64,000 nucleotides of DNA. Source: Adhaeribacter aerolatus. Lineage in GTDB: Bacteria; Bacteroidota; Bacteroidia; Cytophagales; Hymenobacteraceae. Below are positions 8,209 to 17,253 of the stretch, piece after piece. The stretch covers positions 1 through 64,000 of the forward strand of contig NZ_BJYS01000009.1 in NCBI RefSeq assembly GCF_007991635.1, written 5' to 3'. Positions within the stretch are counted from its first letter, which is position 1, and every line of letters begins with the position of its first letter. The position numbers and the translations under genes were made by a program. The notes beneath the pieces were generated by a model. That model was given only the letters and a program-made list of their open reading frames with translations. It did no database searches and was not told where the DNA came from.

Positions 8209-8325
8209 AAAAAGCGTTAGCGTACCTGGGGTTTGGGAAGATTGTCTGTTAAAATATTAAATGCTGAAACAAATTAACCGGTACTTTTAGGACCGGCTTG
8301 CGCAACCCTAATCCCGGAGGGCGCT

Positions 8326-9603
8326 TTACTCCACTCCGTACACCACGCGTTGGTATTCGTAGTCTGAGTTAATGGTTTTGGCTGTCTTTACATAAGCAGC
8401 CCGTACCTGTTCGTTGTCGGTGGGCATAGTGGTTTTAAGTTTTTGCAGCGTACGGCTTTTTTCGTGCGCGGAGTTAATATCGGCTACCACCGGAAAAACC
8501 TGTAAATAATTTTGAGGCGTAAGTTTATGCTTGCTGACGAGGTAAGCCAACGCGCGGCTTTTTTCGTTATCGGAACGGATATTCCGTACGGCTGCCAGTA
8601 CCTCATTAAAATGCTGATCCAATAATTTCTGATTGCTCATGAGGGTGAATATTATCCGGTTCTTTTCATAATCCGAATCGATATTGCCGAGTTGCACAAT
8701 TACGTCTTTGTAAGCCCGTTCGGGTAGCCCCGGGTGTACAATCACCTGTTTCAATACTTTGGCCTGTTCATAATCCGAAGCAATGCGGCCTACGGTATTA
8801 ATGGCTTGGGAAAAGTTAGCCGGGCTTAAATTACCGTTTTGCACGATGTAAGAAACAACCCGGGCTTTTTCATAGTCCGACGACATTAGGGTAACGGCAT
8901 TTAGATATTCCTGCGTCACTTTGTCGCTTTGCAGCAGGTGCGGACTGGTTTTGCGCAGCAGTTTGCCTTTTTCGTAATCCGAAGAAATAAACTTGTTTAC
9001 TTGGGCGAAAATATGCCGGAGGTCATTATCTTTCAGACGGGGTTGGTTTAAGAGGTACGAGAAATAAATGCTTTGCACATTATCGTTCTCTATTTTCTCA
9101 ATGGCTTGCAGTACGCCGTTCAGGCCCGATTTGGCGTACAGCCGATGTACCCGGTCTTCGGCCCCAATGCCGGTGGTAGCAATTATACCGGGTAACATTT
9201 CCTGCAGCCACTGGCGGCCTTCGGGTTCGTAAGGTTGCTCGGTGCGGCCTACAAAATAACGCCGCTGCAAACTGCCGTCCGGTTCGCTTAATAGCTGAAT
9301 TTCGCGGCAGTTGCCAAAGGTTGTTTTGCTGTACTTAAAAAAGCCGCCGGGACTGATGCTTATAATATCCCGCTCATCGTCGGAAAAGTAAATTTTGCCC
9401 TTATACGAAAGCATCGTGGAAGAGCCATTGTTGCGGTTCACCCAGGAGTGAATGCCCTGTTGGTGCCGCACCGAATCGAAATCCGTAACGGAACTACAAG
9501 GATCACCGGGAACGGCAAAAGCGCTGAAAACATGTAAGCAGGTTAGCAGGATAGTAGAAAACATGGCATAGGCAGCTTTATTTTTGAAAGTAAACCATTT
9601 CAT
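8326..9603 (-). CDS. Secreted protein with SDYE-type helical repeats
   Basis: A protein of about 425 residues with a signal peptide (MKWFTFKNKAAYAMFSTILL then a hydrophobic stretch ending FAVPGD). The start is placed at the ATG at 9603, not the upstream in-frame codon, because it gives a proper signal. The N-terminal 120 residues look beta-rich. The rest holds about seven repeats of roughly 36 residues marked by SDYEKxR (SSDYEKGK, SSDYEKAR, ASDYEQAK, DSDYEKNR, RSDNEKSR, NSAHEKSR, NSDYEYQR), probably helix pairs. Similar SDYE repeats occur, as I recall, after M56 BlaR1-like peptidase domains; no peptidase is present here. Function unknown; it may be a periplasmic partner of the adjacent kinases. 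Confidence 0.75.
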   Translation of the reverse strand: MKWFTFKNKAAYAMFSTILLTCLHVFSAFAVPGDPCSSVTDFDSVRHQQGIHSWVNRNNGSSTMLSYKGKIYFSDDERDIISISPGGFFKYSKTTFGNCREIQLLSEPDGSLQRRYFVGRTEQPYEPEGRQWLQEMLPGIIATTGIGAEDRVHRLYAKSGLNGVLQAIEKIENDNVQSIYFSYLLNQPRLKDNDLRHIFAQVNKFISSDYEKGKLLRKTSPHLLQSDKVTQEYLNAVTLMSSDYEKARVVSYIVQNGNLSPANFSQAINTVGRIASDYEQAKVLKQVIVHPGLPERAYKDVIVQLGNIDSDYEKNRIIFTLMSNQKLLDQHFNEVLAAVRNIRSDNEKSRALAYLVSKHKLTPQNYLQVFPVVADINSAHEKSRTLQKLKTTMPTDNEQVRAAYVKTAKTINSDYEYQRVVYGVE

Positions 9604-9934
9604 AATAATAACTTTTTCTGGTAATTTCTCCAACAAAATTCAGCATTAAGCGCCCCCCAAAAAAACCAAAAGCAGCCAGTTGTAGAAATAGTTACCTGAA
9701 CTGCCAATTGCCGGTAGTAAAGGTAAGTTCCCGGAATAAACAGAGCCTTGTTTACCAGGTAAAAGGTTTATCTGCCCCAAAGCCAGGTATAACCTTTACA
9801 CCAACAATAGAACATTTTGCAAGCGTAACACTTAAGGCGGATGGGGCTGGCCACCAGTTACAGAGATGGTCAAATAAAGCGACATTGTTGAGTGGCTTAA
9901 CTCTGCAAGTGAATGGAAGAAAAGAGCAGGGATT

Positions 9935-10163
9935 AAGGCGTCGTAAAAAACGGCGTTGACTTCAAAACTGAAGTGCTCAAGATGGTGGCCAAACAGTTGG
10001 CTATGTTTAATAAGCTTTAGAGATTAGCGAGAGCCTGATTTACCGCTGGAAACAAAAACAGAAGGGAAAGTGAATATTTATATCAGGAACAGCATCAGCC
10101 TCGCTGTTGGCGAATAATCAGCAGCTAAAAGAGCGGTTACGTCAACTAGAAAAAGAATAAGAA
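9935..10163 (+). pseudogene. IS3-family transposase OrfA relic
   Basis: Reading across frames gives DFKTEVLKMVAKQ, then ISESLIYRWKQKQKGK, then SASLLANNQQLKERLRQLEKE. This is the helix-turn-helix plus leucine-zipper layout of IS3-type OrfA. The frame changes at least once near 10015, and stops interrupt it after the RWKQKQKGK segment and after LEKE. No start codon, OrfB or terminal repeats were found. It is a non-functional remnant. Confidence 0.75.
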
Positions 10164-10446
10164 TCGCAACATTCTGAAAACGTGAAAACTATTGGTTAAA
10201 ACCACCATCTGAAAAATATCTGGTGATCCAAGACTTCGATTCCCAGTATCATATACACCTGTACCAAACGTGCCAGGGAAATAGTTATCACTTTTGCTAC
10301 AAGTATGGCTACCTGTAATTGCCAGAAAAGAAAGTGCAGATTGTAAATGGGCAATGTTACCTGCAGGCAAAATAATACACATGCAAATTACTTAATCCAG
10401 GCTTTCCGAATTATTTATTGGGGATATAGCGGAAGCGGTTATCGTT

Positions 10447-10626
10447 TTATTCCTCCAGATTCAAATTTATACGACGTTGCCCATTAGGCGGGCCTTTTCC
10501 GTCCGGAGGCCCATCTTTAAGCCTAACAGGATTAGGTTGATCTTTGTGAACAAATGGCTCTTATCCCTCGCGCAGGTCTATTCCGGTATTCCGGGCTGAA
10601 TCATATACTTTTTGCTGCACTAAATT
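10447..10626 (-). pseudogene. C-terminal fragment of an unknown gene
   Basis: The minus strand encodes VYDSARNTGIDLREG, an in-frame stop, then EPFVHKDQPNPVRLKDGPPD and a further stretch ending INLNLEE before the final stop. Both pieces read like real protein in one frame, and the upstream part of the gene is missing. The Gly-Pro-rich tail is reminiscent of C-termini of secreted or polymorphic toxin-like proteins, but I do not recognise the family. Confidence 0.45.
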
Positions 10627-10632
10627 TCAAAA

Positions 10633-13600
10633 TTATTGCCGGCGGGCCTGGGTTTTGGCTGCCTGTTCAATGGCATCGTAAATAACCTGCTGCACGGCGG
10701 TTCGGGTATTTAACTGGCTTAACTTGTTATTGTTACGTGTGGGGTGTACGCGGTTCGACAAAAACACATACACTAAATCGTATTTCGGATCTACCCAGGT
10801 AAAAGTACCCGTAAAGCCCGAATGGCCGAAACTTTCGGGACTCGCACCTTTGGCGGCGTTGCCGTTCTCGACGTACGGCGAATTAATGCGGTCAAAGCCC
10901 AATGCCCGGCGGTTGGTGGGGCAAAACTGGCAACTGGTATAGGTATTTAAAGTAGCTTCGCTGATGTAGCGCCGTCCGGCTACCTCGCCTTTTTGCAAAT
11001 ACATTTGCATCAGTTTAGCTAAATCATTGGCGTTGCCAAACAGACCAGCATGGCCCGATACACCGCCCAGCATAGCGGCTCCCTCATCGTGCACGGTACC
11101 GTGTAATAATTGCTTCCGGAACAAAGAATCGTACTCGGTGGGCACAATTCGGCTGTGTGGGAAATATTTCTCCGGGGTAAAAGTAAGCGTTTGTGCGCCC
11201 AGCGGTTTGTAAAAGTTTTCTTTCAGGTAATCTTCAAACTTTTTACCGGTGAGTCGCTCCACAATAACCGGGTACAGGTAAAAAGATAAATCGCTGTACA
11301 CGTAACCGGCTTTCTCGTTCAGCGGCGATTCTTTTATTTGCTTGTAAATTTTCTTGTGGTAATTGCGATGCATGTACAAGTTCTGCGCCACTTTAATCGG
11401 GAACCGGGCCGAAGAATCGGCTTTAAACGTAAACCATTTGAATTTGCCGTTTTTCTTTTTAGTTACCTGCCAGAACGGAATCCAAGCCTGGAGCCGGGCC
11501 TGGTGCGCTAATATTTCTTTAAACACCAGGTTTTCTTTGCTGGAACCCCGGAACTCCGGCAAATAATCGCCCACGGTTTTGTTAAAATCAAATTTACCTT
11601 CGTCCTGTAGTTTCATCAGGGCCGCAATAGAAGTACTTATTTTGGTTACCGAAGCCAGATCGTAAATATCGGAATTATTAACCGGCACTTTATTTTCGTA
11701 AGTATGGTACCCAAACGATTTCTGGTAAATAACATTACCACCTTTCGCTACCAGCACCTGGGCACCAGGTATGGCTTTTTCCTGGATGGCAACCTGTACC
11801 AAAGAGTCGATGCGGCTGAAGGTTTTGGAACTTAGACCAATATCTTCGGGTGAGCTGTATTTGAAATGCGTACCGCCGGTGGTGGCTAGGCCCAGGTTGG
11901 CCTTATAAGCCGGCGAAGTAGTAACCGGTAAACGCCCCTTAGAACCCAAACCGCCAAATATTATTTCGGCCGCTACCTCCTGCGCATTTACCGATTCCTG
12001 GTAGGCCATAATGACCGCGTTTAGTTTATCCAAGTCCTGGAACTTCGCCGAGGAATATGCATTACCAAAAATATTCAGAATGGTTTTCTTGCCTTTAGCT
12101 AGTTCTTTTACAAAAACCACCGTCTCGGCGCTAACCCCGTAATTACCGGCTGGTCGGGTACTTAAATCGTGTACGCCCGCTATAATTAAATTATACTTCT
12201 GTAACTGATTTTTCAAATCGCGCAGGTAATCAATAGAGGCATTGGCCGGCAAAAAGAAATTATCAGTAGGTGCGTAACGCGTCAGCATTTGCTGGAAGGG
12301 CGTGGCGGTTTTGGTACCAATGGCCAAGGCAGCAATCCGGAGGGTATCCAGGTTATTTACCGGTAAGGTATTACGGTTATTGCGCAGGACCGTTACTGAC
12401 ATTTCGGTAAGTTTGCGGTTAATAAAATTAGCCATTGGGTTGTTTAAATCTTCGTATAGATTTTTCAACGCTACTGGTTTAAACTTGTGCAGACCAGCCC
12501 AATATTTAGCCGCTAATATTTTTTTAACCCGGTGGTCAATTTCTTCCTGGGTAATTTCCTTTTTCGCAATTGCTTCCCGAATTAAGGTAATCGCCCGTTC
12601 CACATTCTCCGAAAACTCAATAATATCGTTGCCGGCCAAAATCGCTTTTACATCGGCGGTACCATCCGGAAAATTATTCGTAACGCCTTTCATGTTCATG
12701 GCATCCGAAATCACCAGCCCTTTAAAACCCAGTTCATTTTTGAGCAGATCGGTTACAATGGGTTTTGAAAGCGTAGAAGGCAAATTAGTAGTGGTATCGA
12801 GCGCCGGAATATTTAAGTGCGCTACCATTACCGAACCTAAACCTTGCCGCATCAGCTCTTTAAACGGGTACATTTCCAGGGTATCGAGGCGCTTGCGGTT
12901 GTAATAAATTTTGGGCAAGGAATAATGCGAATCTACATCGGTATCGCCGTGGCCCGGAAAGTGTTTAGCGCACGCCATAATGCCTTGGTCCTGCATGCCT
13001 TTCATGTAGGCGGCACCTTTGCGGGCCACATTGTGCTTGTTTTCGCCGAACGACCGGAAATTAATAACCGGGTTATCGGCATTATTATTTACATCTATTA
13101 CGGGGGCAAAATTAATGTGCATGCCAATTCGCTTAAACTGACGGGCTACTTCAGCGCCCATGTCGTAAATAAGCTTGTCGTTGGAAATGCCGCCCATGCT
13201 CATTTGGTAAGGGAATTTAACGGTGCTGTCGAGCCGCATCCCCAAACCCCATTCGGCATCCATCGCAATCAGCAGCGGTACTTTCGAAATACTTTGGTAG
13301 CGGTTGGTTAGTTTGGCTTGTCGCACCGGTCCGCCCTGGAAAAACACCAGGCCACCTACTTTATGCCGGGCGATAACGTTGGCAATAGAATCTTCAAATT
13401 TTTTGTTCCGGTTAGAATAAGCGGCCACCATTATTAACTGGCCAATGCGCTCATCGGGGCTAAGTGTAGCAAATACCGAATCGACCCAAAGCTGATTTGT
13501 TTTGAAGAACACCGGGAAATTTTCGGGTTTGACGGGAACCGGAGGAGTTGGCACCGCCACTTTTTTGGTTTGGGCTGCCGCCGTAAAAAGAATAAGAATA

Positions 13601-13638
13601 AAAAATGCTAAGGAAAAAAATATTCTTTTAGAGGTCAT
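10633..13638 (-). CDS. GH3 glycosidase-serine hydrolase (beta-lactamase-like) fusion
   Basis: A 1001-residue exported enzyme with an N-terminal signal peptide (IFFSLAFFILILFTAAAQ). Residues about 45-400 are a GH3 domain of the NagZ type: KHFPGHGDTDVDSHYSLP near 226 carries the family Asp-His pair, and SDAMNMKGV near 311 holds the nucleophile Asp. A GH3 C-terminal domain spans about 410-590. From about 610 comes a class C beta-lactamase-like domain with SxxK in ASVTKIS (about 660), a YSD motif and HSGFTGT. It may cleave beta-N-acetylglucosaminides in cell-wall recycling while the second domain acts on peptide or ester bonds. The fusion is common in Bacteroidota; the substrate is inferred. Confidence 0.9.
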   Translation of the reverse strand: MTSKRIFFSLAFFILILFTAAAQTKKVAVPTPPVPVKPENFPVFFKTNQLWVDSVFATLSPDERIGQLIMVAAYSNRNKKFEDSIANVIARHKVGGLVFFQGGPVRQAKLTNRYQSISKVPLLIAMDAEWGLGMRLDSTVKFPYQMSMGGISNDKLIYDMGAEVARQFKRIGMHINFAPVIDVNNNADNPVINFRSFGENKHNVARKGAAYMKGMQDQGIMACAKHFPGHGDTDVDSHYSLPKIYYNRKRLDTLEMYPFKELMRQGLGSVMVAHLNIPALDTTTNLPSTLSKPIVTDLLKNELGFKGLVISDAMNMKGVTNNFPDGTADVKAILAGNDIIEFSENVERAITLIREAIAKKEITQEEIDHRVKKILAAKYWAGLHKFKPVALKNLYEDLNNPMANFINRKLTEMSVTVLRNNRNTLPVNNLDTLRIAALAIGTKTATPFQQMLTRYAPTDNFFLPANASIDYLRDLKNQLQKYNLIIAGVHDLSTRPAGNYGVSAETVVFVKELAKGKKTILNIFGNAYSSAKFQDLDKLNAVIMAYQESVNAQEVAAEIIFGGLGSKGRLPVTTSPAYKANLGLATTGGTHFKYSSPEDIGLSSKTFSRIDSLVQVAIQEKAIPGAQVLVAKGGNVIYQKSFGYHTYENKVPVNNSDIYDLASVTKISTSIAALMKLQDEGKFDFNKTVGDYLPEFRGSSKENLVFKEILAHQARLQAWIPFWQVTKKKNGKFKWFTFKADSSARFPIKVAQNLYMHRNYHKKIYKQIKESPLNEKAGYVYSDLSFYLYPVIVERLTGKKFEDYLKENFYKPLGAQTLTFTPEKYFPHSRIVPTEYDSLFRKQLLHGTVHDEGAAMLGGVSGHAGLFGNANDLAKLMQMYLQKGEVAGRRYISEATLNTYTSCQFCPTNRRALGFDRINSPYVENGNAAKGASPESFGHSGFTGTFTWVDPKYDLVYVFLSNRVHPTRNNNKLSQLNTRTAVQQVIYDAIEQAAKTQARRQ

Positions 13639-14005
13639 TAATACTATAAACTTACGCGAATTTAAACTTAAACTGGCTTGGCTCCTTTTCCTGTTATTTA
13701 ACCCAAAAAATTCTCTTAGCTAAATTGCTATTAAGCAAGAGCGGTAAATCAGGATTAAATCAGAAAGATAAGGCTATCCTTAATCATCAAATATAGCAAA
13801 TTATATTTTTGGGGTAAAATATTACCCTTAAATGATTTTGGGCTTATGGTATAAGCTACCAGTAACTTAACGACGTTTCACCAGCGCAATTTTAAGTTTT
13901 CAAGTATTAGGAGTTTAGTTATAAAACGAAGGTTTTCACCTACTTTTCTTCTAAGCTAAGTACAAACCTGGTAATTAATAGTTCCGCACCAAATTTTAGA
14001 ATATT

Positions 14006-14037
14006 TTTGATTTATTAACAAAAAGGCCATAGCTTTG
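14006..14037 (+). promoter_or_regulatory. Bacteroidota-type promoter for the peroxiredoxin gene
   Basis: TTTG at 14006-14009 and TAGCTTTG at 14030-14037 are separated by 20 nt, an exact match to the Bacteroidota -33/-7 consensus. Transcription would begin near 14043, leaving a leader of about 275 nt. The rest of the 679-bp space (13639-14317) is AT-rich, apart from a 33-codon open frame at 14110-14211 inside the leader. Confidence 0.65.
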
Positions 14038-14317
14038 CAAAATTATCAGAGATAAACATTTTTCATTAGCTGCTTTATTACCAAAGGCTAGCGTTTACTA
14101 TCTTCCGGTATGACACTTATTAGCAGCCAACGTGCTGAAAGCCAAAGTACAAACATTGGCAAAATCAAGGTAGAACCGAGAGATTTGCTTAACCCAGAAC
14201 ACCTGCAATAGGGCAGTTTGAGAGCGTTAAAAAAATGTTTTTTCTGTTTAATATTTTATTCGGAATAACCTTTATTATAAATATTTAATCTAAATCCTTA
14301 ATCTAAATAAATAAATT

Positions 14318-14950
14318 ATGGCAGTATTAGTTGGAAAAAAAGCCCCTTCTTTTAGCGCTACCGCTGTGGTAAACGGCGAAGAATTCGAAGAAAATTTCTC
14401 TTTAGAACAATATGTAGGTAAGCAATATGTAGTATTTTTCTTTTGGCCATTCGATTTTACTTTCGTTTGCCCAACCGAAATTATTGCTTTCCAGGAGCGT
14501 TTAGCTGATTTTGAGGCGCGTAACGTAGCCGTAGTTGGTTGCTCTACCGATTCTCATTTTGCACACTTTGCCTGGTTAAATACTCCGAAAGAACAAGGTG
14601 GTATTCAGGGCATTACTTTCCCGTTAGTAGCCGATACTTCTAAAACCATCTCTACGAACTACGATGTACTGGCAGGTTCTTACTCTTACAACGAAGCCGG
14701 CGAATTAATTTTTACTGGTGAGCCGGCTGCTTACCGCGGTTTATTCCTGATAGACAAAGAAGGTGTAGTACGTCACCAATTAGTAAACGATATGCCGCTG
14801 GGCCGTAACGTAGAAGAAGTTATCCGGATGATTGATGCTTTACAGCACTTCGAAGAAAAAGGCGAAGTTTGCCCGGCTAACTGGGAACAAGGCAAAGAAG
14901 CAATGTTGGCTACGCCCGAAGGTGTTGCCAGTTATTTATCTAATAACTAA
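14318..14950 (+). CDS. Peroxiredoxin (AhpC/Prx1-type, 2-Cys)
   Basis: A 210-residue thiol peroxidase that reduces hydrogen peroxide and organic hydroperoxides. The peroxidatic Cys51 sits in the invariant DFTFVCPTEI, and a resolving Cys near 184 lies in GEVCPANW, as in typical 2-Cys peroxiredoxins. The PxxxTxxC context and length are normal. It is a cytoplasmic single-gene unit with its own promoter (14006-14037) and terminator (14985-15015). Sequence style is closer to eukaryote-like Prx1/tryparedoxin-peroxidase forms than to enterobacterial AhpC; no AhpF lies nearby, so thioredoxin is the likely reductant. Confidence 0.93.
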   Translation: MAVLVGKKAPSFSATAVVNGEEFEENFSLEQYVGKQYVVFFFWPFDFTFVCPTEIIAFQERLADFEARNVAVVGCSTDSHFAHFAWLNTPKEQGGIQGITFPLVADTSKTISTNYDVLAGSYSYNEAGELIFTGEPAAYRGLFLIDKEGVVRHQLVNDMPLGRNVEEVIRMIDALQHFEEKGEVCPANWEQGKEAMLATPEGVASYLSNN

Positions 14951-14984
14951 TTCTTTTTAAATATTACTTTAATATTGTTTTGGG

Positions 14985-15015
14985 AAAGCCTCCGTTTTAA
15001 ACGGGGGCTTTTTAC
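14985..15015 (+). terminator. Rho-independent terminator after the peroxiredoxin gene
   Basis: AAAGCCTCCGTT pairs with AACGGGGGCTTT (one G-T wobble) around a 4-nt loop and is followed by a T-run. It ends directly before the first codon of the Kdo transferase gene. Confidence 0.85.
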
Positions 15016-15017
15016 TT

Positions 15018-16292
15018 TTGTACCCTATAACGTTTAAAATATTGTCGCGCCTCCTCTACTCTCTTGGTACCAAAGCTTATTCCCTGCTGCTGCAAGCCAG
15101 TGCACCTTTTCATGCGAAAGCAGCCCAATGGGTAGCGGGCCGGAAAGATATTTTTGAGCAGATTCAAAATAAACTTGCGGGCAATACCCAACCGGTAGCC
15201 TGGTTTCATTGCGCCTCGCTGGGCGAGTTTGAGCAAGGCCGACCATTAATCGAAAAGTTTTCTTCGGAATATCCGAAATATAAAATATTACTTACTTTCT
15301 TCTCGCCGTCGGGCTACGAAGTGCGGAAAAACTACGCCGGTGCCCATTATATATTTTACCTGCCTCAGGATAGTGCCGCCAATGCCCGCCGGTTTGTAGA
15401 GTTGGTAAAGCCCAAACTAGCCGTTTTTGTAAAGTACGAGTTCTGGTATTATTATTTAGCGGAACTACACCGCCGGCAAATTCCGGCTATATCGGTTTCG
15501 GCTATTTTTCGGCCTTCGCAATTATTTTTCAAGCCTTACGGCGGCTTTTACCGCGGCATATTAAAGCTCTTCACGCATATATTTACGCAAAACCAAGCCT
15601 CCGCGGCCTTACTCCAAAATATTGGTCTAAACCAGATTACAGTAGCCGGTGATACCCGCTTTGATAGGGTGCTGCAAACGGCGGCGTCGGTTAAAATTAT
15701 TCCATTGGTAGAGCAGTTTAAAGCCGGCAAACCTATATTTGTGGTCGGCAGCAGTTGGCCCCAGGATATGGAAGTATTGCTTCCTTTTATAAAGCAGCAC
15801 ATCAACCAAATAAAATTCATTATTGCTCCGCACGAGATTCATGCAGACGAATTAAATAAAATAGTAGCTTATTTACCAGGGCAAGCTATCCGGTTCTCAC
15901 AGGCCCAGGAAGCTACCGTAGCCAATTACCAGGTGCTGTTAATCGATAATATTGGCATGCTTTCATCGCTCTACAGTTACGGCACCTATGCTTATATTGG
16001 CGGCGCTTTCGGGAAAGGTTTGCACAATACTTTAGAGGCGGCCGTTTTTGGTCTACCGCTTTTTTTCGGGCCAACTTACCTTAAATTTCAGGAAGCAATT
16101 GATTTGGTAGAACTGGGCGTGGCGCATCCTATTCAGAATACGGCTGAGCTAACTGCCATTTTTACCCGCTTAGCTACCGACGCTGCCGAGCGCGAAGCTA
16201 TCACCCGCAAAGCAAAAAACTACGTACACGAACAGGCCGGTGCTACCGATATTATTCTGAAACAAGTAGACCAATGGCTGCAAAAAGTATGA
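15018..16292 (+). CDS. waaA: 3-deoxy-D-manno-octulosonic acid (Kdo) transferase
   Basis: A 424-residue GT30 enzyme that adds Kdo from CMP-Kdo to the lipid A precursor at the inner membrane. Family signatures are FHCASLGEFEQGRPLIE with the catalytic Glu, FVKYEFWYYYL, the FTQN segment and GGAFGKGLHNTLEAAVFGLP. The N-terminus aligns with other Bacteroidota WaaA proteins when translation starts at TTG 15018; no ATG exists before about residue 250, so an unusual start is needed. The gene opens only a few bases after the preceding terminator, so its own promoter or readthrough must be involved. It overlaps rsgA by ATGA. Confidence 0.93.
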   Translation: MYPITFKILSRLLYSLGTKAYSLLLQASAPFHAKAAQWVAGRKDIFEQIQNKLAGNTQPVAWFHCASLGEFEQGRPLIEKFSSEYPKYKILLTFFSPSGYEVRKNYAGAHYIFYLPQDSAANARRFVELVKPKLAVFVKYEFWYYYLAELHRRQIPAISVSAIFRPSQLFFKPYGGFYRGILKLFTHIFTQNQASAALLQNIGLNQITVAGDTRFDRVLQTAASVKIIPLVEQFKAGKPIFVVGSSWPQDMEVLLPFIKQHINQIKFIIAPHEIHADELNKIVAYLPGQAIRFSQAQEATVANYQVLLIDNIGMLSSLYSYGTYAYIGGAFGKGLHNTLEAAVFGLPLFFGPTYLKFQEAIDLVELGVAHPIQNTAELTAIFTRLATDAAEREAITRKAKNYVHEQAGATDIILKQVDQWLQKV

Positions 16293-17212
16293 ATGGAGTA
16301 GTAATTAAATCGACGGGGTCGTGGTATTTGGTGCGCGATGCTGATGGCAACCTGCACCCTTGTCGGCTACGCGGTAAGTTTAAGTTAAAAGATGCCAAAG
16401 TAAGTAATCCGTTGGCTGTTGGCGACCGGGTTACTTTTGAGCGGGAAGCGTCCGAAGAAAATACAGCCATCATAACCGAAATTGAGCCGCGGCAGAACTA
16501 CATTATCCGTAAATCGACCCATAAAACTGCCCACAGCCATATTATTGCGGCCAACCTGGACCAGGCGCTGCTGGTGGTTACCCTGGTTTCGCCGCGTACT
16601 TCTTTTGGTTTTATCGATCGTTTTCTGGTTACAGCCGAAGCCTATGATATTCCGGCTACCATTATTTATAACAAAATAGATTTATACGACGAAGAAGACC
16701 GGCGCTATCAGGAGGCTATTTCGGGTTTATACAGCCAGATTGGTTACCCTGGTATTTCCTGCTCGGCCCAACAGGAAATTGGGTTAGATGAAGTTAGAGC
16801 CGTTTTGCAGGATAAAACCAGTTTGGTTTCTGGGCATTCGGGCGTTGGTAAGTCTACTTTAATTAACCTACTGGTGCCGGACCTGGAACTGAAAACTTCC
16901 GAAATATCGGACTACTCCGACAAAGGAAAGCACACGACTACCTTTGCCGAAATGTTTGAAGTAAATCCCAACACCTTTATTATTGATACCCCCGGCATTA
17001 AAGAACTGGGTTTGGTTGATATTGAAGACAATGAGTTAGGCCATTTTTTTCCGGAAATACGTGAGCGCATGCAAGATTGCAAATATTACAACTGCCGGCA
17101 TGTAAACGAGCCGGGTTGCGCCGTAGTACCCGCCGTTAAAGCCGGCCAGATAGCTTTAACCCGCTATGAAAGCTACCGCAGCATCCTGGCCGAAGAAGAT
17201 AACCGCCGGTAA
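16289..17212 (+). CDS. rsgA: Small-ribosomal-subunit GTPase RsgA
   Basis: A 307-residue circularly permuted GTPase that helps mature the 30S subunit. Order of motifs: an N-terminal OB fold, G4 NKID near residue 127, G1 SGHSGVGKSTLIN near 183, G3 DTPGIKEL, then a zinc module with CKYYNCRHVNEPGC near 265. The start at 16289 overlaps the waaA stop as ATGA and gives MNGVVIKSTGSW, the usual N-terminus; an in-frame ATG at 16274 would add five residues. Overlap with waaA suggests translational coupling of two unrelated housekeeping genes. Confidence 0.93.
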   Translation: MNGVVIKSTGSWYLVRDADGNLHPCRLRGKFKLKDAKVSNPLAVGDRVTFEREASEENTAIITEIEPRQNYIIRKSTHKTAHSHIIAANLDQALLVVTLVSPRTSFGFIDRFLVTAEAYDIPATIIYNKIDLYDEEDRRYQEAISGLYSQIGYPGISCSAQQEIGLDEVRAVLQDKTSLVSGHSGVGKSTLINLLVPDLELKTSEISDYSDKGKHTTTFAEMFEVNPNTFIIDTPGIKELGLVDIEDNELGHFFPEIRERMQDCKYYNCRHVNEPGCAVVPAVKAGQIALTRYESYRSILAEEDNRR

Positions 17213-17253
17213 ATATTAACTTTGCTTTTTTTAGCTGATGAAAACAACTATAA

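Larger units (their letters stand above)
9604..10632. other. 1-kb region of decayed gene fragments
   Basis: No intact gene was recognised. The region contains an IS3-type OrfA relic (plus strand, about 9935-10163) and the tail of an unknown gene with an internal stop (minus strand, 10447-10626). An unidentified 78-residue minus-strand open frame (10146-10382) contains a protein-like stretch, FGTGVYDTGNRSLGSPD. A plus-strand open frame at 9708-9959 has no recognisable domain. The mixture suggests an insertion followed by deletion and point decay. Confidence 0.55.

Noticed and set aside
9708-9959. 83-codon plus-strand frame
   Set aside because: No domain or signal; it ends in Arg/Lys-rich codons that belong to the IS3 OrfA relic in another frame.
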